Assembly: GCA_019454045.1 (NCBI GenBank)
Contig: SKCR01025323.1
Span: 186,001 to 250,000, forward strand
Reading direction: 5' to 3'
Length of the DNA: 64,000 bases
Origin: Zanthoxylum bungeanum
Taxonomy: Eukaryota > Streptophyta > Magnoliopsida > Sapindales > Rutaceae
Positions within the stretch are counted from its first letter, which is position 1; each line of letters starts with the position of its first letter. The notes under the pieces were generated by a model. That model worked only from the letters and a program-made list of their open reading frames with translations. It searched no databases and was not told where the DNA came from. A program made the translations under genes and the position numbers. Shown one piece after another: positions 58,094 to 64,000 of this stretch.

Positions 58094-60136
58094 TGTTGGA
58101 TAATATGACCCATAGCGTCACTATTTGCACAGATCATTGTGTTGTTGTAGCAAATTAACTATGTAATAAGGAAATTGCACTCTCATCATTTGTGATTAGA
58201 TCACCATAGATATATAAATGAAGAGAGGTCCCTATGATTAGTTCCTGGATTGAGATGATATGAGACAGTATCAGTCCACGAAGGATTAATCATTAAATAT
58301 CCCTAGCCGTAGTATTATCGAGACTGGACATCGATAATGCGGAATAGGCTAGTATTGCACTTGTGCGCGTTGTGAGGGCACAACGGCATAGTTCTCATAT
58401 ATATAAGTATTGGATACTTGTGCAAGTGCGATAGGAGGTCGTGTTTCACCGATGGTACGGGAAACAGCTTCGCTCTGGATAGACCCTTCGGAATCCCATT
58501 GGTATTATGACTAGGTGTCTATGGGAGGCCGAAATCAAGGTAGGTGTGTATAGTCTTAACCTGAGACTTACATCGCTAATACTTACGACAATCGGTAAAC
58601 TTTGGTTTTGGTGGTGGGGGATCTTAACTGGTTCTGTGTTCACCTCTTCTGGGTTTATCAGAGAATCGTAGTGTATTGGATGTGATGTCAAGACGGAAGT
58701 GTCACTCCAGTCATAATGGAGATGATGTCACGCAGGATACGGTATTAGTGCTCTTAAAGTGATGCGCATCCAATCGTGATATTATGACCAGGTCATGAAT
58801 ATCCGATTATAGAGACTAGTTACCAGACATCCGATATGTGTTTCGGACGGGGCAGACACTTATCCAGCCCCAGCCCTAGCACGTGATTATCCGATACTGG
58901 GCCGATACGCACAATACAATTGTATACTACGCTTGATACAGATCTAGATATTCTTTGATGAATATGTCCGGAGAACTTGGGAAGACTTGGTGCTTTGCTA
59001 GGAGTCGACCTTGTCTCGTAAATCGGTAGAACGTAGTACTTGGTACGTACGTGATTCGGATACTCCGACGACCGTATTTACTGCCAGATTATCCGGGGAT
59101 CTCATGGGTCGCTTCCCGATAATCCACCGATGACGCACAACTCGCACTCTTGAATAATCTGGGATTATAAAGAAGAGAGAGAGAGAATTAATCTAGGATT
59201 AATAACGGAGATGTTTTATCCGGGATAAAATGTCGTCTAAAGAGAGAGAACGATTAATTCGGAATTAATCGATGTATTAATATATTCGATATATTAGACG
59301 AAATTAGATTTCGACGCGGAATTAAAATTAGATTTTAATTCGGGCAAACGAGTTAATTTAGAATTAATTCGTTAGCGACGTAAATAATAATTTCGCCAGG
59401 CGCAATTATTTATTTAAATTCGATTGAATTAACGTCGCGACGTAAGCTCGGTATTTCGGAAATATCGAACCCGAACGCGTGAGTGCACGTGGGCCCACTT
59501 TCATTTGGAAACGTGTGGGGCCCACATGACACATGTCATTGTATGTATTATTTTATTGATAATGCATTGCATGTTGATAGTGTAGAATGCACTCAATGTT
59601 ATTGCATGGAAATTGAGTGTTTGACACTCTAAGCCATTGCATGTTTTGTGTCATAATTTTATTATTTATTTAATAAATATTATGGCATAAATATAAATTG
59701 ATTTTTGGTAAATCATTTTAACTTAACACAAAACATTTCATCTCTCTCAAATGCTCTCTTCTCTCACGCCCAAATGGGCACAATGCTCACTGGTTTTGAA
59801 CCAGAAAAACGTGAGCAATAGGGAAGCTAAGAGTGGTTTCTCATGGTGAGAAATCAAGTGCTAGCACACTTACAAGTCTTGCGAAGGTGGTAGGGAGGTT
59901 CGACCATGAGACGGGATCCATCCGACGAAGCTAGGAGCTCCGTTTTCTCATTCAATTTTCTGTTTTTGTAGGCAGTGGACTGCATGCAGTAGGCTTACAT
60001 GGCAGTGCGTTTTTTGGGTCCATTTGTCTTCAAATCGACTCTACCGATCAATGTGAGTATTCCGCTACCTCCGTTGGTGTGTTCACACATTATTTCATGT
60101 CTTGATTTGATCTTGGGACCTTAGAATTTACCAACA
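58094..60136 (+). mobile_element. Copia-3 5' LTR
   Basis: Starts TGTTGGATAATATGACC and ends TTACCAACA, 2043 bases. Collinear with the Copia-1 LTR but clearly more diverged than the two Copia-1 LTRs are from each other. The 3' partner lies outside the window. Left flank GCACT (58089-58093) is the predicted target duplication. Confidence 0.9.
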
Positions 60137-60137
60137 A

Positions 60138-60150
60138 TGGCATCATGAGC
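60138..60150 (+). other. Copia-3 primer binding site, altered
   Basis: TGGCATCATGAGC in place of TGGTATCAGAGC: one substitution and one inserted base. Position directly after the LTR is correct. Confidence 0.75.
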
Positions 60151-60189
60151 TAATGTTGCAAGCATGAAATTTTAGGTTAAAATTTGGTA

Positions 60190-60626
60190 AAATTGATTGA
60201 AGCATGTTCTTGTGAAATTTGATGAATAAGTATGCTTGCATGTATATAGAATGATGTTACATGGAATCAATTTTATGAAAAATGCATTGGATGATTTTTC
60301 CCCAAAAATTTAACCTTGGCCGAATGGGTGTAATGAAATTGATTGAAGCATGTTCTTGTGAAATTTGATGAATAAGTATGCTTGCATGTATATAGAATGA
60401 TGTTACATGGAATCAATTTTATGAAAAATGCATTGGATGATTTTTCCCCAAAAATCCAACCTTGGCCGAATGGTATGATGAAATTGATTGAAGCATTTTC
60501 TTATGAAATTTGATTAATAAGAATGCTTACATGTATATAGCATGATGTTATATTGAATCAATTTTATGAAAAATGCATTGGATGATTTTTCCCCAAATTC
60601 ATGCCTTGGCCGAATGTGTTGCTACT
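60190..60626 (+). repeat. Three-copy tandem repeat, about 145-bp unit
   Basis: Units start with AAATTGATTGAAGCAT at 60190, 60336 and 60481 and end with CCTTGGCCGAATG. The first two copies are nearly identical; the third has several changes. Copia-1 has a single related stretch (about 15190-15340). Confidence 0.93.
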
Positions 60627-61830
60627 TGGAGTGGATTGGAATTTTTTGTGTTTAAGATCATTGGATGACTTAGAACGTGTACGGGACGTAGATTAGTAAT
60701 TCAATCGGATTGAAAAACAAATCGGCACAAAAAACTCACCTTGGCCGAATACATAATGGACATGTAAAGGAGTTGATTTTTTGTTAAAATTAATGTTGGA
60801 CATTTATTTTGAAAAATAGATGATTAATAAATTAAATGGGTATTTTTGAAATATTTGGTTTAATATATTAATCTTGGTATTACACTTTAATTAATTGGGC
60901 TTTAAAAAAATTTAATTGGGCCTTATGGGCTTAAAATTGGTTTTATGGCACTTAAGGGTGATTCCTTATTTGGGCTTGGTAATTGGGTTTGACCCACATT
61001 GACCAAAGCCCAAGCCTTAATAAACCAATTGAAAGCCCATTTGACTTGAATTGAATTTAACATTGGATGTTAGTTGGGCTTTGAGACCCAATAGGATTAG
61101 ATTTAGAATCTAAGTCTTTAAAGCATATTAAAAGTGTAAACATTTAATTTGGAATTAAATAATTGAATTAGTATTGAATACGAATTAAATTAGATTTAAT
61201 AAGTAGTTCGATATAATTCGTGAATTCGTACCTTATGTACTTATTCTCAATCGAGTTGGACTCGTGCAAAATCAAACCGTTGTTTGAACATTGGATGATC
61301 ACTTTAAATAAAGACTAATTAATTGGATTAGATTGGTTGTAAAAGCATGTCTTGTTTGTATATATATGTGTGTGAATACGTGGTTGTGTTGAATGAATAA
61401 TGTATATCGGATGGATATTAGATGGGTGGGCAATTTTAGAAATTGTTGTAATAAATTCGATTTATTAAATTGGACCTGCGTGTCCAGCCTTATCACCTTC
61501 TTTCTCTTTGTATTCTCTTCTCACCTATTCCCCTCTATGTATATGAGGTTTCTTTAGAAGTGTAGTGTAACGGGTAGAAGTAGTACAAGTGCTAGCTTGA
61601 GTGAGAAAGGGAGAGATTTGATCTAGGATCAATGTGTTAAGTATCCATCCGCATATCATTATTATTTTATTTCATACTCGCTTTATTATGTATTTAGAAT
61701 GCATGTTTAAGGGTGTATGATGATGAGACCTTAACAAAGATAATTAAATTGGTAGCCAATTTGTACGCGAAAATCCCTCAATCTATATTAAGCAAATATC
61801 CTTCCATTGAATGATTCTTGTTCAAGATCC

Positions 61831-62238
61831 GAAGTTGGCATTGGTTTGTTTTTGACCAAAGTCAAGACCTTTGTCAATCAAGGATGTACTTGAATCATGA
61901 GAGTTTTGTTGCATATCGGTGTCTTGTCCAAATCGTGATTTTTATTGGCCAAAGTCAGATCACTTTTTGTCCAATGACATTGATTACGAAACTTTCCTCG
62001 TCAATGGGTCCTGCTTAACTGGAATCATTAGGTTTGTTTTTGGCCAAAGCCATGGCCTAGATGATTCGGAGGATATGGTTGGGAAAATGTATTGGATACA
62101 TTGACATTATACATATGTTTCGGACTTGGATGTCCACCTAACCGGATCTAGGAATTGGATGAGATCCAATTGATCTGTGAGATCTACCTAGTTAAATAGC
62201 ATACAGCTTTTTATTGACCAAAGTCAGGGTTGTGTTTA
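61831..62238 (+). repeat. Four leader hairpins (Copia-3 counterparts)
   Basis: Loops at about 61845-61866, 61940-61958, 62033-62055 and 62208-62227. Arms pair: TTGGCATTGGT with ACCTTTGTCAA, CAAATCGTGAT (61929-61939) with ATCACTTTTTG (61959-61969), ATCATTAGG (62024-62032) with CCTAGATGAT (62056-62065), and a weaker fourth. The second and third loops keep TTGGCCAA (TTTGGCCAAA in the third); the first and fourth have TTGACCAA. Confidence 0.75.
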
Positions 62239-62439
62239 TTTAATAGGATCCTAGCCCACTAGGAAACGCGGTTTCCCGAGTACTCCACAGAGGGTTAGAG
62301 GCTCGACGAAAAATAGTGGGAGGCAAGTATTGAATTTGCAACATTCGTTCGAATACTCGCTAAACACGCTCATTTATATTTTACTCGTCATATTAATCAA
62401 AAGTATTAGTCGGACTAATATTTTATGTTGTTTTAAAAA

Positions 62440-62735
62440 AAATTATATAGTTGGACTATATACAAACACATTCAATATATAGTTGATTTTGTAATTGGAT
62501 TATAGTAATCAATATAATTGAATTAAATGATAGTTGATTTTATAATGGGATTATAGTAATCAATATTAAAATTATAGTTGGACTATATACAAACTCATTC
62601 AAATATAGTTGATTTTGTAATTGGATTATAGTAATCAATATAATTGAATAAATGATAATTGATTTTATAATGGGATTATAGTAATCAATATTAAAATTAT
62701 AGTTGATTAAATAATTGGATTATTGTAATCATTAT
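62440..62735 (+). repeat. AT-rich minisatellite
   Basis: A block combining TAGTTGGACTATATAC with several GTAATTGGATTATAGTAATC words repeats about twice with a period near 120 bases. Related single words occur in Copia-1 at 17290-17480. Confidence 0.8.
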
Positions 62736-62999
62736 AATAAATAGTACCTTAATAATTGATTAAATAGTTGGACTATTAAATCAAGTAAAGAATGAAAAGG
62801 TTGAATATTTAAAATATATAATCCTTGGATTAAATGTTTTAAATGATTTAATTTTCAATTGGGAATCGATAATAGGTTAATTTATTTGATAAAATAACTT
62901 ATTATTACTAAGCCCATAATTAAGCAAATAGTAGAGCATAAAGTCTTTGGAAGATTTATGTGATGATGACTTTAGTGCTTAATTAATATACTTACAATA

Positions 63000-63321
63000 A
63001 ATCTATCTTTAGATTTAAAAGTATTAAAATGCAATTAATAATTCTTGGAGAATTAATTGACTATTCTAGTGGAGAAAAGTCAAAGTTTGCAATTGGGCAT
63101 GTAGCACAAGGTGCACATCGTTTCGATATTCCGAAACCCAAGGCTTGGCCAAAGGTTTGTGAAATATTGAAAAGGATAATGGACATATCCCAAAGTGACT
63201 ACCATTTGGATATGGAAGACACGAAGGAATTAAAGAAAGGGCGAGGCTCTAACTTTAAATATTTGTCAAAGTTATGTTCACTACTAGTATTAAAATGGAT
63301 TTTAAATACTTAGTGTGGTAC
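63000..63321 (+). pseudogene. Copia-3 gag end / protease start, cut by an inserted LTR
   Basis: The frame 63029-63313 contains KSKFAIGHVAQGAHRFDIPK and ends WILNT, matching Copia-1 at 17850-18170 (TKPEFAIRQEAQGAPYFDI ... WILDT). The zinc knuckle present in Copia-1 is not recognisable here. Coding stops at 63321 (GGTAC), where a new LTR begins. Confidence 0.7.
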
Positions 63322-64000
63322 TGATGAGTGGTATTTATATCACTATTTCCCACTCATTTAACTTAATATTTTGTATAGTTTCTTGAGTTTTATGAACGTT
63401 TTGATGTGTTTTATTGTTATTTTGCAGATAAATAAAGTTTGGACAGCACTGGAGGCAATTTGGGGCAAAACCGGACAAAAATGCGTCAACAGGGTTATAT
63501 TGGTCTTCTGCGCGTCGCGACGCGGGAGCACTGCGCGCCGCGACGCCCAGCGTGTGCCGGTTCTGCTAAAATGCGCCATGGTCAACGGGTCAACAATTTG
63601 AAAAGTTTGACTTTGCTAAAATGCGCCGTGCCACGTGTCACCATCACATCCGATCTGCTAACGTGCGCCGTGACACGTGTCAACATCATATGCTGCCGAC
63701 ACTCTGACATGACACGTGTCGCCTCGTCATCAGCCATGTCATCGGTCAACGAGTCAACCATGCCACGTGTCATGCCACGTCATCAGACACGTCAGCAAGT
63801 CAACCGAGTCAACATGCCACGTCAGCCTCAGCCAATCAGAATTTGACACGTGTCGCCACGTGTCGCCATCCCATTGTGCCGACAGTTGTACAGTCAGCCT
63901 CCACGCCACGCCCGTCAGTGCCACGTGTTGCCACGTCATCGCCACGTCGCCTCCGCGTCAGCATGACGTCAGCATGACGTCATCACAATAATTGAGAATT
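63322..64000 (+). mobile_element. Start of a Ty3-like LTR, runs off the window
   Basis: Begins TGATGAGTGGTATTTATATC, a start typical of some plant Ty3 LTRs, exactly where Copia-3 coding breaks (GGTAC at 63317-63321 would be the target duplication). It contains a 14-base palindrome CGCGTCGCGACGCG (63511-63524) and then an unusual GC-richer block full of ACGT cores. Its other end is not in the window. Confidence 0.6.
63632..63982 (+). promoter_or_regulatory. Cluster of G-box, ACGT-core and TGACG motifs
   Basis: Seven CACGTG hexamers (63632, 63674, 63713, 63764, 63847, 63857, 63922) lie within about 300 bases, mostly as GCCACGTGTC or TGACACGTGTC(A). Between them are further CCACGTC/ACACGTC sites (63775, 63788, 63817, 63931, 63942) and two TGACGTCA palindromes (63964-63971, 63975-63982). 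GTCAAC words (W-box core in reverse) are interspersed. In plants such cores bind bZIP and bHLH factors. Confidence 0.8.

Larger units (their letters stand above)
60151..62999 (+). other. Copia-3 long leader, no recognisable gag N-terminal region
   Basis: Collinear with the Copia-1 leader over much of its length (shared text such as GGACCTGCGTGTCCAGCC and CACCTATTCCCCTC). It contains a three-copy 145-bp tandem repeat, four hairpins with a shared loop and an AT-rich minisatellite. As in Copia-1, no gag capsid frame could be recognised. Confidence 0.6.

Noticed and set aside
62440..62735. Possible CRISPR-like array (regular repeats with spacers)
   Set aside because: The DNA is eukaryotic, the repeats are AT-rich and imperfect with repeated spacers, and they lie in a retrotransposon leader: a minisatellite.
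63439..63991. Several overlapping frames on both strands in the ACGT-rich block
   Set aside because: Low stop density results from the CCACGTGTC-type repeats and high GC; frames on both strands are equally open and no domain is recognised.

Overview
This is nuclear DNA from a flowering plant, probably a eudicot. The evidence is a seven-exon gene with plant-type GT-AG introns, many LTR retrotransposons primed by initiator-tRNA-Met (TGGTATCAGAGC), a PIF/Harbinger transposon, a plant-mobile-domain (PMD) sequence and a GC-rich hAT-like MITE. I support only one host gene: a GH10 endo-1,4-beta-xylanase with three CBM22 domains (XYN1-like, 33764-38201), which looks intact. Almost everything else is nested, mostly degenerate transposable-element DNA.

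Layout. 1-3090: 3' end of a Ty3-type element carrying an antisense, broken PMD reading frame, a polypurine tract and an LTR. 3528-9295: a PIF/Harbinger element with a 596-bp tandem duplication. Its transposase is split by a 4.1-kb LTR-like element (5039-9135) that carries an array of variable-stem hairpins. 9373-13152 plus 32507-33310: a minus-strand Ty3/gypsy element. Its second LTR is split by Copia-1 (13153-32506, target duplication CTCAA), which is itself split by the younger Copia-2 (18952-28483, target duplication AATAC). A MITE sits in the same LTR. 33311-38260: promoter, XYN1-like gene and poly(A) signal. 39370-43105: a gypsy integrase fragment and LTR/pol pieces of a minus-strand Copia. 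43120-53530: a minus-strand Copia interrupted by a plus-strand relative (47126-52090), which carries an LTR piece of the 4.1-kb family. 53531-58093: another LTR of that family, joined tail-to-tail to an opposite LTR fragment, then the gag, leader and primer site of a minus-strand Ty3 element. 58094-63321: Copia-3, a relative of Copia-1. 63322-64000: the start of another Ty3-like LTR, with a dense array of ACGT-core motifs.

The most unusual signals are structural. Copia-1 and Copia-3 carry, between primer site and pol, four spaced hairpins that share a loop containing the palindrome TTGGCCAA; their stems differ between the elements by compensatory changes. Independently, two copies of the 4.1-kb LTR family carry hairpins spaced about 61 bp apart, sharing an apical loop with the palindrome TACGTA on stems of different sequence. 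Both resemble palindromic-loop RNA dimerisation elements, but that function is inference. All counts and alignments were made by eye.
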